Shown one piece after another: positions 16,674 to 24,930 of a stretch of DNA of 64,000 nucleotides. The stretch spans positions 186,001 to 250,000 of the forward strand of contig JBFXCS010000002.1 of assembly GCA_050181915.1 (NCBI GenBank), written 5' to 3'. The translations under genes and the position numbers were made by a program. The stretch is from JBFXCS01 sp050181915 (GTDB lineage: Bacteria > Actinomycetota > Thermoleophilia > Miltoncostaeales > Miltoncostaeaceae). How positions within the stretch are numbered: the stretch's first letter is position 1; the number at the start of each line of letters is the position of its first letter. The notes beneath the pieces were generated by a model. That model made no database searches. It was given only the letters and a program-made list of their open reading frames with translations, and was not told where the DNA came from.

Positions 16674-17810
16674 TTGACCGGCGATGCGATCCCCCACCCG
16701 ACACCGACCCCGACCCCGGTGGTGAGCCCGGCCGGATCCCGCCACAACGCCGCGGCCCGCGCACGACGCACCCCTGCGTTCCCGGTCGCCCTCGCTCTCG
16801 TCCTCGTCCTCTGCCTCGTCCTGGCGGCGGCGGCGTGCTCGGACGAGGAGCCGGCCGTCACCGGACCGCGGCAACCGGCGAACCCCGCCCCGATCGTGTG
16901 GGGCATCGCGGAGAACCTCCACCGCGACCCGACCACCATCGACCAGAAGGTCGCGCTGATGAAGCGCCTCGGCGTGCGCATGGTCCGGATGGACCTCGGC
17001 ACCACGCCCACCGACGTGCGCGCCGTACGCACCGCGCGACGCGCCGGGCTGCGCGTGCTCGGGGTGGTGCTGGGTCCGCGGGAACCGGAGGCCTACGCCG
17101 AGTGGATCTCGGAGCTCGTGACCCTGTACGCCCCGCTCGGAGTGCACCACTACGAGATCTGGAACGAGCCGAACATCCCGCACACCTGGCCGACCGCCGA
17201 CGACCCGGCGCGCGCCGTGCCCGAGTACATGGCCCTCGTCAGGGCGGCGTACCCCCGCGTGAAGCGGATCGACCCCCGCAGCGTCGTCCTGGTCGGCGCC
17301 CTCTCGCGCCGCGAGACCGTGGGCGGGCGCCCCAACGACTGGCTCGCGGCGATGTACGACAACGGGCTCGAGGGCAACTTCGACGCCATCTCGGTGCACC
17401 CGTACACCGACCCGGAGCTGCCGGGTGAGGACACCCCCGCGGCGTACGCCTGGCGGGAGATGGCCGGCCCCTGGACCGACCGGAACCCCTCCATGCGCGA
17501 TGAGATGATCGCCCACGGCGACGGCGACAAGCGCATCTGGATCACCGAGTACTCGGCCCCCACCGGCGGCGGCCTCGGCACCCCCGTCGACGAGGAACGC
17601 CAGGCGCAGATCGCCCGCCGCGCCGTCACGCTCGCCCAGAGCTACCCGTGGCTCGGCGGGTTCTTCTGGTACGGCCTGCGCGACCAGCCGAGCGGCAGCG
17701 AGGCGTTCGGCCTGCTGCGCGCCGACTGGACGGTCAAACCCGCCTACCGCGCCTACGCCGGGCAGATCCGGGCCACCCGCGGCCGGCCCGCCGGGTCGAC
17801 GGCCCCGTGA
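16674..17810 (+). CDS. Exported GH39-like glycoside hydrolase, possible lipoprotein
   Basis: Extracytoplasmic TIM-barrel glycosidase of up to 378 residues. After a Pro/Thr and Arg-rich start comes a hydrophobic segment ending LAAAAC (C55), a possible lipobox. Catalytic residues are easy to place: acid/base E165 in HHYEIWNEPNIPHTW and nucleophile E292 in RIWITEYSAPTGG. DAISVHPYTDP is also typical of the family. I use TTG 16674. GTG at 16719 or 16722 would give a cleaner signal peptide and is equally possible. Its stop overlaps the DUF2334 gene by four bases. The role is probably trimming or remodelling of the polysaccharide made by this locus; the substrate is unknown. Confidence 0.82.
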   Translation: MTGDAIPHPTPTPTPVVSPAGSRHNAAARARRTPAFPVALALVLVLCLVLAAAACSDEEPAVTGPRQPANPAPIVWGIAENLHRDPTTIDQKVALMKRLGVRMVRMDLGTTPTDVRAVRTARRAGLRVLGVVLGPREPEAYAEWISELVTLYAPLGVHHYEIWNEPNIPHTWPTADDPARAVPEYMALVRAAYPRVKRIDPRSVVLVGALSRRETVGGRPNDWLAAMYDNGLEGNFDAISVHPYTDPELPGEDTPAAYAWREMAGPWTDRNPSMRDEMIAHGDGDKRIWITEYSAPTGGGLGTPVDEERQAQIARRAVTLAQSYPWLGGFFWYGLRDQPSGSEAFGLLRADWTVKPAYRAYAGQIRATRGRPAGSTAP

Positions 17811-18820
17811 CCGGACGCCACCGCCCCGGTCGCGACGAGCTGCGCAGCGCCGCCCTGCTGCTCGGCGCAGGCGCCGATCCCGCGCTGCTGCGCGAGGCCG
17901 CGGCCTCGCCCGCGCTGCGCTCCCGCCGGGTGCCGCCCCTCGCGGGCCGCATCCGCCAGCGGATGGCGATGCGGCACGGCCACCTCGGCTACCTCGCCGA
18001 CTGCGCCGAGCCCATGGCGGTCACGCGCAGGATGGTTCTCGGCGACGACGCCGACGGACCGCCCCGCGTGATCGTGAGGGTCGACGAGTTCCCCACCGCG
18101 GGCGCCTACGCCGGCCCCGGCACGGTCGAGGACCTCGCCGTCTTCCACGAGATCCTCCGGGTGGCCGGGGTGCCCTACCTGATGGCCGTGACGCCCCGCG
18201 TCGCCCGCGACTACCTCGACCCCGCGGGGCGCGAGTCGCGCGACCTGCGCGACGACGAGATCGACGCGCTGCGCCGCATCGCGGACGGCGGCACCACGAT
18301 GGCCCTGCACGGCCTCGACCACCGCACCGTCGACCCGCGCCCGCGCCACCACTCCGAGCTGACCGGCCGCGCCGCCGCCGACCTCGACCTGCTGCTGGAG
18401 CGGGGCCAGGCGATCCTGCGCGACCTGGGCATCGAGACCCCCGTCTTCGTGCCGCCCTTCAACCGCTTCGACGCGGAGCAGTACGACGTCCTCGCCCGCC
18501 GGTTCGAGGTCGTGTGCGGGGGCCCCGAGAGCGTGATGCTGCTCGGCTTCCACGGCACGCCGCTGTGGCGCGGCGACGCGGTGTACCTGCCCTCGTACGT
18601 GCCCCTCTACGGCCGAGCATCCGTCGTGCAGCGCGGCGTCGCCGACCTGGTGGCACGGCGCGCCGCCGTGTGGGCGCCGGTGACGCTGCACCTGTCGTGG
18701 GAGGCCGAGGACGGCTGGGATCCGCTGCGCCGCCTCGCCGACGCCATCGCCCCGTTCAGCGCGTCGTGGGACGAGTTCATCGCCGCCGCCCGCGCGGCCC
18801 GCGAGACGACCGAGCGCTAG
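17807..18820 (+). CDS. DUF2334 polysaccharide-deacetylase-like protein
   Basis: A 337-residue protein with the (beta/alpha)7 deacetylase pattern: RVDEFP as motif 1, a metal-binding HGLDH as motif 2, and FVPPFNRFD as motif 3. No signal peptide is evident after GTG 17807; the N-terminus is a polar/Ala-rich helical stretch. It is coupled to the GH39-like gene by a GTGA overlap. By family it would remove N- or O-acetyl groups from a glycan. The missing signal leaves the cellular location uncertain. Confidence 0.8.
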   Translation: MTGRHRPGRDELRSAALLLGAGADPALLREAAASPALRSRRVPPLAGRIRQRMAMRHGHLGYLADCAEPMAVTRRMVLGDDADGPPRVIVRVDEFPTAGAYAGPGTVEDLAVFHEILRVAGVPYLMAVTPRVARDYLDPAGRESRDLRDDEIDALRRIADGGTTMALHGLDHRTVDPRPRHHSELTGRAAADLDLLLERGQAILRDLGIETPVFVPPFNRFDAEQYDVLARRFEVVCGGPESVMLLGFHGTPLWRGDAVYLPSYVPLYGRASVVQRGVADLVARRAAVWAPVTLHLSWEAEDGWDPLRRLADAIAPFSASWDEFIAAARAARETTER

Positions 18821-18828
18821 CCGACCAG

Positions 18829-18843
18829 GCCCGGCGCCCGGGC
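18829..18843. terminator. Short bidirectional hairpin between convergent genes
   Basis: GCCCGG and CCGGGC with a 3-base loop fill the 24-base gap between the convergent deacetylase-like and coiled-coil genes. It is short and has no T-tract. Confidence 0.35.
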
Positions 18844-18844
18844 A

Positions 18845-19558
18845 CTAGGCCAGCAGCACCACCAGCACGAAGGTCGCGAGCGTCCCCACGCACAGCGTGC
18901 CCAGCTCGAGCCGGTGGCGGGTGAGCAGGGCCAGGCCGCGGTTGTTCGCTCCCAGCTCGTAGCGCCGGGCCGCCGTGGGGAAGAACGACAGGGTGCCGGT
19001 GATCGCCGCGATCACCAGCAACGCGATCGCGAACGGCTGCCAGGGGGTGGAGTCGCCGCCACCGCCGCCACCGGAGCCGGTGGCGACGCCGCCGGCCTCC
19101 TCCAGCTGACGGGCCGCCGCGTTCGCCGCCGCCTCGCGGGCGGCGCGCTCCTCGGCGGCCTTCTTGGCCGCGGCCTCGCGCCGCGCCTTGGCGCGCGCCT
19201 CCGCGAGGGCACGCGCCCGCTCGCGCCGGGCCTCGGCGGCCTTCCGCGCCGCCTCCCGGCGGGCGGCCGCACGGGCCTCGGCCTCGCGGGCGGCGGCCGC
19301 CGCCTCCTCGGCCCTCCGCTGGGCGGCCTCCGCATCGGCGTCCGACTGCCCGTCGGATTGGGACTGGGAGGGGGTGACCGGCGTCGGCGTCGGCGTCGGC
19401 CGGCTCGGCGTCGGGTTCGGTCGCGTGTTCGGCACCGCATCCGGCGGCCCGAGGTTGACCTGCGCCCCCGCGACGGCCGGCAGGAGGATGACGACGGCGC
19501 ACGCCACGACGAGCGCCAGTGCACCCCGCCATACCCCATGCCGGTGTCGCGTGATCAT
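18845..19558 (-). CDS. TolA-like coiled-coil membrane protein, uncharacterised
   Basis: A 237-residue protein of unknown family. It has an N-terminal signal or anchor (about residues 8-30), then a PTPTPTPVTP linker and a long Ala/Glu/Arg/Lys helix (about residues 70-150), low-complexity like TolA or FtsK linkers. A Gly-rich hinge follows, then two hydrophobic segments: FAIALLVIAAITGTLSFF and TLCVGTLATFVLVVLLA at the very end. ATG 19558 overlaps the stop of the copper oxidase gene by one base. Co-expression with that secreted enzyme suggests an export, anchoring or envelope-spanning role, but this is context only. Confidence 0.75.
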   Translation of the reverse strand: MITRHRHGVWRGALALVVACAVVILLPAVAGAQVNLGPPDAVPNTRPNPTPSRPTPTPTPVTPSQSQSDGQSDADAEAAQRRAEEAAAAAREAEARAAARREAARKAAEARRERARALAEARAKARREAAAKKAAEERAAREAAANAAARQLEEAGGVATGSGGGGGGDSTPWQPFAIALLVIAAITGTLSFFPTAARRYELGANNRGLALLTRHRLELGTLCVGTLATFVLVVLLA

Positions 19559-21987
19559 CAGCCCTTCTTCAGTACCTTCGCGGTGCCCTTCGTGCCCTTC
19601 TTGGTGATCAGCAGGCCTCGGTTGATCGTCCGCGTCGGGCCGCCACGCCGGTCCATCAGCTGGACCTGCAGCCGCAGCTTCAGCGGGAACCGCTTGCCCT
19701 TGGTGGAGATGTTGGAGACGACCGTGAAGAAGCGGTTGCCGACTCCGGCGATGGGCCGCTTCGACAGGGCCTTGTAGACCGTGACCTTCCGAGTGACCTT
19801 CTTGCCCTTGACGACCACGCGCTTCGTGACCTTGCGCGCCTGCATCAGCCGCACCTGACCCGAGAACGTCGCGCTCGCCTTGACGCGCAGCGTAATCCTC
19901 GCGGTGCTCCCGCGGAAGGCCACCTTGGCCTTCAGCCCCTTGAGGGTCGGCGCCGGGTACTTCTGCGTCTGGACCGGGGGCTGCCCCGCGCCGGGACCGC
20001 CGGGCGTCGGCGACGGCGACGGGAGGCCGGCGTCGATGCGGATCATGGAGCCGGCCGACGGCACGCCCGACGCGTTCAGCACGAACAGCTGGTAGTAGCC
20101 GGGCGGGGCCGCCGTCGGATCGGACGGCAACGTCACCGACACGCCGCCCGCGGCGGCCGTGAACGGCAGGTTCAGCAGGCGCTGGTCGACGTCGAGGGCG
20201 TGGGTGTTGGCGCCGAGCTTCATGAGGGTGACACGCGAGACCGCGTCGGGCGTCCCCACGCCGATCGTCGCGCCGTAGGGCGCCTGAGCGGGCGCCGACG
20301 CGATCGTCGGGCGGGCGCCGCGGTACAGGTACGGGGGGTTGTAGAACTGGACGGTCCGGTTGCGGGAGGTGTCCCTGCTGTGCTCGGGCCGGTCGTCTCC
20401 GCTCGAGATGACGCGGCCGTCCGGCAGCAGCAGCGACGTGGAGTGGTAGGTGCGCTCCTCCTGCTCCGTCCCCACCTGGATCCACTGACTGGCCCCCTGG
20501 GGCAGCAGCTCGGCCGAGAAGACCGGGTCGGTGAAGAGCCCGTCGGTACCGCTACCGCGCCCACCGCCGTTGCGGAAGATCGAGCCGTCCGGCAGCAGCG
20601 TGCTGTTGGAATGGCTCCGGGCCTGCAGGTTCGACGGGCCCTGGCGCCACGGGCTCGGGTCGCCCGGCTTGTAGCTGAGCAGCGCCGGGATGTCCGCGAT
20701 GACGGTCGTGTTGGTCGCGGGCGCGTCGTTGTAGTTGACGTCGGTGGGCGAGCCGCCCTGGAGGAGGATCTGGGTCGGGCCGTTGATACCGCCCGGCAGC
20801 AGCGTCGCGGCGCCCCACTCGCGGCGACCCGACAGCATGCCGGGGAGCTGCGGCAGGTTGGGCAGCGGGCTCCACGTCCAGGTGGTGGTGTCGAGCAGGC
20901 CCGTGTCGTCCGCGCCGGGACCGGCGAGCAGCAGCTTGCCGCCCGGCACCAGGAACAGGTGCGGGTAGAAGATCGTCGAGCGTGCGGCGCTGGGCTTCAC
21001 CTCGATCGTCCCCACGCCGTCCATGTCCGGCGACGGCGTGAACACCTCGACCACCGGCGTGATGTCGCCCGTCTTGTCGAGGCCGCTGAGGATCACGACC
21101 CGGCCGTCCGGCAGCAGCGTCGTCGTGGGGTACCACCGCCCGACGCTCATCTTGGGCTGGACGGTCCACGTCTCGTTGAACGGGTTGAAGGTCAGCAGGA
21201 CGTCGTGACCCTGGAACTGCTGGCTGGTCTGGAGGTTGAAGAACTCCCAGTTGCCGCCGGCCACGAGCAGGCGGCCGTCGCGCAGGAAGGTCTGGCCACC
21301 GCACCAGATGTCGTAGGGCTGGCCGCGGCGCGGGTCGATGGGCGGATCGCGGCGGTAGGTCTGGCCGGTGCGCGGGTCCCAGATGTAGGCGGCCGCCCAG
21401 TCCACCTGGGCGCGCTGCGCCGGGGTGTTGTCGAGCGGCGGGACCGTGGAGTTCGTGACGTCGGGGTTGTACGGGTAGGCCCACCACATCACCTTGCCGG
21501 TGGGCAGGAGGACCGCGGTGATGTTGAGGCCGTCCACGGGGAAGCTGTCGCCCCACTGACCGGTCTCGGACAGCGCGCCGGACTGCATCGCCTTCTTGAT
21601 GCGGGCGCCCACACGCCCCTCGAGGCTCGGGCACTCGGCCGGGTCGGCCTTCGCGTAGGCGGGCTTCTCGCAGCGCGCCTCACGGGCGCGCTCGGCGGCC
21701 CGCCCGGCGGCGTCGAGGCCCGGGCATGCGTTCACGTTCGCCAGCCGGTAGGCGGCCTCGCCGCACAGCTCACGGCGCTTCGCGTCGTTCACCGAGACGC
21801 TCGAGGGCGCGTGGTGGCTGCCGACCGTCGTCCCTTCGAGCGCCCCGAGCAGGGGGCTCGGCGAGTATGGAGCGAGCTTCCCCGCCAGCACGGGAGACAG
21901 CCCGAGCACAAGGGCGGCGACCACCGCCCCGCAAAGGGCGAGCGCGATGCGCCCGCGACGTCCTGTCGGCAACTTCGGCTTCCTCAC
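19558..21987 (-). CDS. Galactose/glyoxal-oxidase-like radical copper oxidase (GlxA-like)
   Basis: Exported 809-residue protein with an N-terminal hydrophobic anchor (about residues 13-36), a Cys-containing spacer, a seven-bladed kelch propeller, a C-terminal DUF1929 domain and a Lys-rich beta domain ending TAKVLKKG. The galactose oxidase active site is recognisable: cross-link Cys in IWCGGQTFLRDGRLLVAGGN (C229), Tyr in GRWYPTTTLLPDG (Y286), Tyr-His in RTYHSTSLLLPDG (Y514, H515) and His in ANTHALDVDQR (H596). Such enzymes oxidise a primary alcohol or aldehyde and release H2O2. In Streptomyces the relative GlxA is needed for a tip glycan. AAGGGA precedes GTG 21987. It diverges from the exopolysaccharide-initiating transferase, so oxidation of the polymer is plausible. 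Confidence 0.85.
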   Translation of the reverse strand: MRKPKLPTGRRGRIALALCGAVVAALVLGLSPVLAGKLAPYSPSPLLGALEGTTVGSHHAPSSVSVNDAKRRELCGEAAYRLANVNACPGLDAAGRAAERAREARCEKPAYAKADPAECPSLEGRVGARIKKAMQSGALSETGQWGDSFPVDGLNITAVLLPTGKVMWWAYPYNPDVTNSTVPPLDNTPAQRAQVDWAAAYIWDPRTGQTYRRDPPIDPRRGQPYDIWCGGQTFLRDGRLLVAGGNWEFFNLQTSQQFQGHDVLLTFNPFNETWTVQPKMSVGRWYPTTTLLPDGRVVILSGLDKTGDITPVVEVFTPSPDMDGVGTIEVKPSAARSTIFYPHLFLVPGGKLLLAGPGADDTGLLDTTTWTWSPLPNLPQLPGMLSGRREWGAATLLPGGINGPTQILLQGGSPTDVNYNDAPATNTTVIADIPALLSYKPGDPSPWRQGPSNLQARSHSNSTLLPDGSIFRNGGGRGSGTDGLFTDPVFSAELLPQGASQWIQVGTEQEERTYHSTSLLLPDGRVISSGDDRPEHSRDTSRNRTVQFYNPPYLYRGARPTIASAPAQAPYGATIGVGTPDAVSRVTLMKLGANTHALDVDQRLLNLPFTAAAGGVSVTLPSDPTAAPPGYYQLFVLNASGVPSAGSMIRIDAGLPSPSPTPGGPGAGQPPVQTQKYPAPTLKGLKAKVAFRGSTARITLRVKASATFSGQVRLMQARKVTKRVVVKGKKVTRKVTVYKALSKRPIAGVGNRFFTVVSNISTKGKRFPLKLRLQVQLMDRRGGPTRTINRGLLITKKGTKGTAKVLKKG

Positions 21988-22080
21988 GTGGCAATCCCTT
22001 CCCTACGGGCGACGCCCAACTGGCACGGCTCTCCGAGTGGATCTTCCGGGCGACCGGAGGCCCGGGGCAACGCCGCGAAG

Positions 22081-22157
22081 GGTCAGGCCGGGCCTGACCG
22101 GAAGGGGAGCCCGACCGAAGTGGGTCGCGGGAACTCCACCTATGGAGAACCCACTTC
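22081..22157. promoter_or_regulatory. Tandem hairpins in the divergent copper-oxidase/sugar-transferase region
   Basis: Within the 259-base gap, 22081-22099 is a nearly continuous palindrome (GGTCAGGCC with GGCCTGACC). At 22117-22157 an outer 9-base stem (GAAGTGGGT with ACCCACTTC) encloses a second stem (CTCCA with TGGAG). It could be an RNA leader or operators. It does not match any riboswitch consensus that I know. Confidence 0.5.
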
Positions 22158-22246
22158 TGTCCGTGCGGGGGGGTGATGGCCGGCGGCGGATCTAGTGGGA
22201 TGACATCGAGCCCCGTCCGGACCAGTCGATCCCCCGGAGCAATGCC

Positions 22247-23704
22247 GTGAGTACCCTGCCTCTCGAGGAACTGAGAACCCACCGCCGCGCATCCGCCCCG
22301 CCCGGGACGCGCAGCGTGTTCATGGCCGTCCCCCTGCTCGTCGTGTGGGACGCGCTCTGCGCGCTCGTCCTGTTCGCGGCGACGGTGCCGCTGGCCGGCG
22401 GATCCTTCTTCCAGGAGCGCGCCGTCGCCGACGGCGTCGGCGTCGTCGGCGGGCCGAGCATGCTGTTCGCCGCCGTGGCGCTGGGCGCCGTGGCGCTGGT
22501 CGGCGGCTACGAGCGCCGGCCGCGCACGATCGGCCTCGGGCGCCTGGGACGGCTGCTGATGGCCGGCGCCCTCACCGGCTGGGTGGTCTGGACGGCGTCC
22601 GCCGCCCTCGACTGGGACGTGGACCTGGGCCAGCTGCTGGCCGTGGCGCTGCTGGCGCCGCCGGCCTGGGCGGTGGGCCGCCACTTCCGCGAGTCGCGGG
22701 TGCGGCGCAACCCGGAGCGCGTGCTGGTGATCGGCTCGGGGCACGTGGCCCGCCACGTGGCCGAGCTCACCGCGCGGCACCCCGAGCGGGGCCTGAAGGT
22801 GATCGGCTGCGTCGATGACCAGGCGCTGCGCGCCGACGGCGACCCGCCGCTCCTGGGCCGCATCGACGACCTGCGCGCCGTACTGCAGGAGCACGAGATC
22901 TCGCGGGTGATCGTGGGCTTCTCGCTGAACTCCGACGCCGAGATCCTGTCGGTGCTGCGCGAATGCGACACCCGGGGGGTCGACGTGGACATCGTGCCGC
23001 GGCTCTTCGACCTGGTGGGCCCCGAGCCGGTGGTCGACTCGCTGGGCGGCATGGGCCTCGTGAGCGTCGAGCGCCAGCGCCTGGGCGGCGTGCAGGCGGC
23101 GGCGAAGCGGGCGGTGGACATCGCCGTCTCCGCGGCCCTGCTGGTGTTCACCGCCCCGCTCATGGCCGTGATCGCCGCCGCCATCCGCCTCAGCGACGGA
23201 GGGCCGGCCCTCTTCCGCCAGACCCGCATCGGCAAGGCCGGCGAGGAGTTCCAGATCGTCAAGTTCCGGACCATGGTCCCGGGCGCCGACCGCCAGCAGG
23301 CCTCGACGCTGGTGGAGCAGGGCCCGGAGGCGATCGCCCAGGTCGCCGAGTCGATGAAGCACCAGTCGGACGCCTGGATCACCCCCCTCGGCCGCTTCCT
23401 GCGCCAGACCAGCCTGGACGAGCTGCCCCAGCTCTGGAACGTGCTGCGCGGCGACATGAGCCTGGTGGGCCCCCGGCCGCTGCGCCGCTACGAGGTGGAC
23501 GCCCTGAGCAACTGGGAGTCGATGCGCCAGGCGGTGCGCCCCGGCATCACGGGCCTGTGGCAGATCCTGGGCCGCAGCGACATCCTCTGGCACGAGCGGA
23601 TGCAGCTGGACTACACCTACGTGCGCCACTGGAGCCTGCGCAAGGACATCGCCATCCTGGCCCGTACCGCCGGCGTGGTCCTGGGCCGGCGCGGAGCGGT
23701 CTGA
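22247..23704 (+). CDS. Polyprenyl-phosphate sugar-1-phosphate transferase (WbaP/CpsE-type)
   Basis: Membrane enzyme of 485 residues that starts repeat-unit synthesis by moving a sugar-1-phosphate from a nucleotide sugar to undecaprenyl phosphate. The N-terminal half has four or so membrane helices and a Rossmann-like segment (RVLVIGSGHVARHVAELTAR). The C-terminal bacterial-sugar-transferase domain has an anchoring helix, then FRQTRIGKAGEEFQIVKFRT, TSLDELPQLWNVLRGDMSLV and GPRPL. GTG 22247 has GGAG about 7 bases upstream. It is the first plus-strand gene of the exopolysaccharide locus. Confidence 0.93.
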   Translation: MSTLPLEELRTHRRASAPPGTRSVFMAVPLLVVWDALCALVLFAATVPLAGGSFFQERAVADGVGVVGGPSMLFAAVALGAVALVGGYERRPRTIGLGRLGRLLMAGALTGWVVWTASAALDWDVDLGQLLAVALLAPPAWAVGRHFRESRVRRNPERVLVIGSGHVARHVAELTARHPERGLKVIGCVDDQALRADGDPPLLGRIDDLRAVLQEHEISRVIVGFSLNSDAEILSVLRECDTRGVDVDIVPRLFDLVGPEPVVDSLGGMGLVSVERQRLGGVQAAAKRAVDIAVSAALLVFTAPLMAVIAAAIRLSDGGPALFRQTRIGKAGEEFQIVKFRTMVPGADRQQASTLVEQGPEAIAQVAESMKHQSDAWITPLGRFLRQTSLDELPQLWNVLRGDMSLVGPRPLRRYEVDALSNWESMRQAVRPGITGLWQILGRSDILWHERMQLDYTYVRHWSLRKDIAILARTAGVVLGRRGAV

Positions 23705-23771
23705 CCACGGACGACGCCGCCGCCGCCGATCCCCGGGACCGGCGCGCGACGCCACGGCAAGGGACAACGAC

Positions 23772-24920
23772 ATGACGTCACTCAGCCCCACCGCACGCAC
23801 CGCCCCGGACGCCGGCGCCCGGACCGGCGCGCCGCAGGTGGCGATCGCCCACGACTGGCTGGTGCGCTACGCCGGCTCTGAGCGCTGCGTGGAGCAGATG
23901 CTGCTCGCCTTCCCCGGCTCCCCCGTGCGCACCAGCCTGATCCGGCCGGACGCGCTGCCGGAGGCCCTGCGCGACGGGCGGCCCTCCCTGCTGCAGCGCA
24001 TCCCCGGCGCCACCGACCACCACGAGTGGCTCCTGCCGCTGATGCCGGCGGCGTGGCGGGCGATGCCGCCCGTCGAGGACGTCGACGCGGTGGTGTCGAG
24101 CAGCCACGCCTGCGCGAAGGCGGTGCGCATCGCGCCCGGCATCCCCCACCTGTCGTACTGCCACACGCCCATGCGCTACGCCTGGGACTTCGAGGCCGAG
24201 CAGGAGCGCTTCCCCCGCCCGGCGCGCCCCGCGGCCCGGGCCATGATGGCGGCCTTCCGCCGCTGGGACCGCGGCAGCGCGCGCAACGTCACGCGCTTCC
24301 TCGCCAACTCGCGGGCCGTGGCCGGGCGCATCGAGCGCTTCTACGGACGGCGCGCCGAGGTGGTCCACCCGCCGGTCGAGACCGACTTCTACACCCCCGG
24401 CGGCGAGCGCGAGGACGGCTTCCTCTACGTGGGGCGCCTGGTGGGCTACAAGCGCCCGGACCTGGTGGTCGAGGCCTTCCGGGAGCTGCCCCACCGGCTC
24501 ACGATCGTGGGCCAGGGGTCGATGGCCGAGGCGCTGCGCGCCCGCGCCACCCCCAACATCGAGTTCCGCGAGGGCCTCGACGACGAGGCCCTGCGCGACC
24601 TGTACCGGCGTTCCCGGGCGATGGTGTACCCGGTGGACGAGGACTTCGGCATCGTGATGGCCGAGGCCCAGGCATGCGGCACGCCCGTCATCGGCATCGA
24701 CGCCGGGGGCGCGCTCGACATCGTGGAGGACGGGGTCACCGGATGGCTGATGCGCGGCCGCGGCGCGGAGGATCTGCGCGCCGCGGTGCGCCGGGCCGCG
24801 ACCGAGACCCTCGACTGCGCGTACATCCGAGACAGGGCCGAGCGGTTCTCGTCGGCCGCCTACCGCGACACGCTACGGACGGCGGTGCAGGAGATGATCG
24901 CCGACCCGCGGCCGCTCTAG
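23772..24920 (+). CDS. Glycosyltransferase family 4 (GT-B)
   Basis: A 382-residue GT-B enzyme. The acceptor half has VAIAHDWLVRYAGSERCVEQ and SYCHTPMRYAWD, found in WcaI/WbaZ-type mannosyl or rhamnosyl transferases. The donor half has GFLYVGRLVGYKRPDLVVEA and the E-x7-E motif in EDFGIVMAEAQACGTPVIG. AAGGGA sits 7 bases before ATG 23772. It adds a sugar to the lipid-linked repeat unit on the cytoplasmic face. Donor and linkage cannot be read from the sequence. Confidence 0.9.
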   Translation: MTSLSPTARTAPDAGARTGAPQVAIAHDWLVRYAGSERCVEQMLLAFPGSPVRTSLIRPDALPEALRDGRPSLLQRIPGATDHHEWLLPLMPAAWRAMPPVEDVDAVVSSSHACAKAVRIAPGIPHLSYCHTPMRYAWDFEAEQERFPRPARPAARAMMAAFRRWDRGSARNVTRFLANSRAVAGRIERFYGRRAEVVHPPVETDFYTPGGEREDGFLYVGRLVGYKRPDLVVEAFRELPHRLTIVGQGSMAEALRARATPNIEFREGLDDEALRDLYRRSRAMVYPVDEDFGIVMAEAQACGTPVIGIDAGGALDIVEDGVTGWLMRGRGAEDLRAAVRRAATETLDCAYIRDRAERFSSAAYRDTLRTAVQEMIADPRPL

Positions 24921-24930
24921 AGCCCCGGCC

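Noticed and set aside
16049..17428. Reading the unrecognised gene through to its first in-frame stop at 17428
   Set aside because: It would overlap the GH39-like gene by about 750 bases in another frame on the same strand, and the peptide after about 16630 is Arg/Pro-rich shadow sequence. The GH39 frame has clear catalytic motifs there.
22081..22157. Cyclic-di-GMP or other known riboswitch before the EPS-initiating transferase
   Set aside because: The stems are real but no consensus core of a known riboswitch class could be matched, so it is reported only as unassigned structure.
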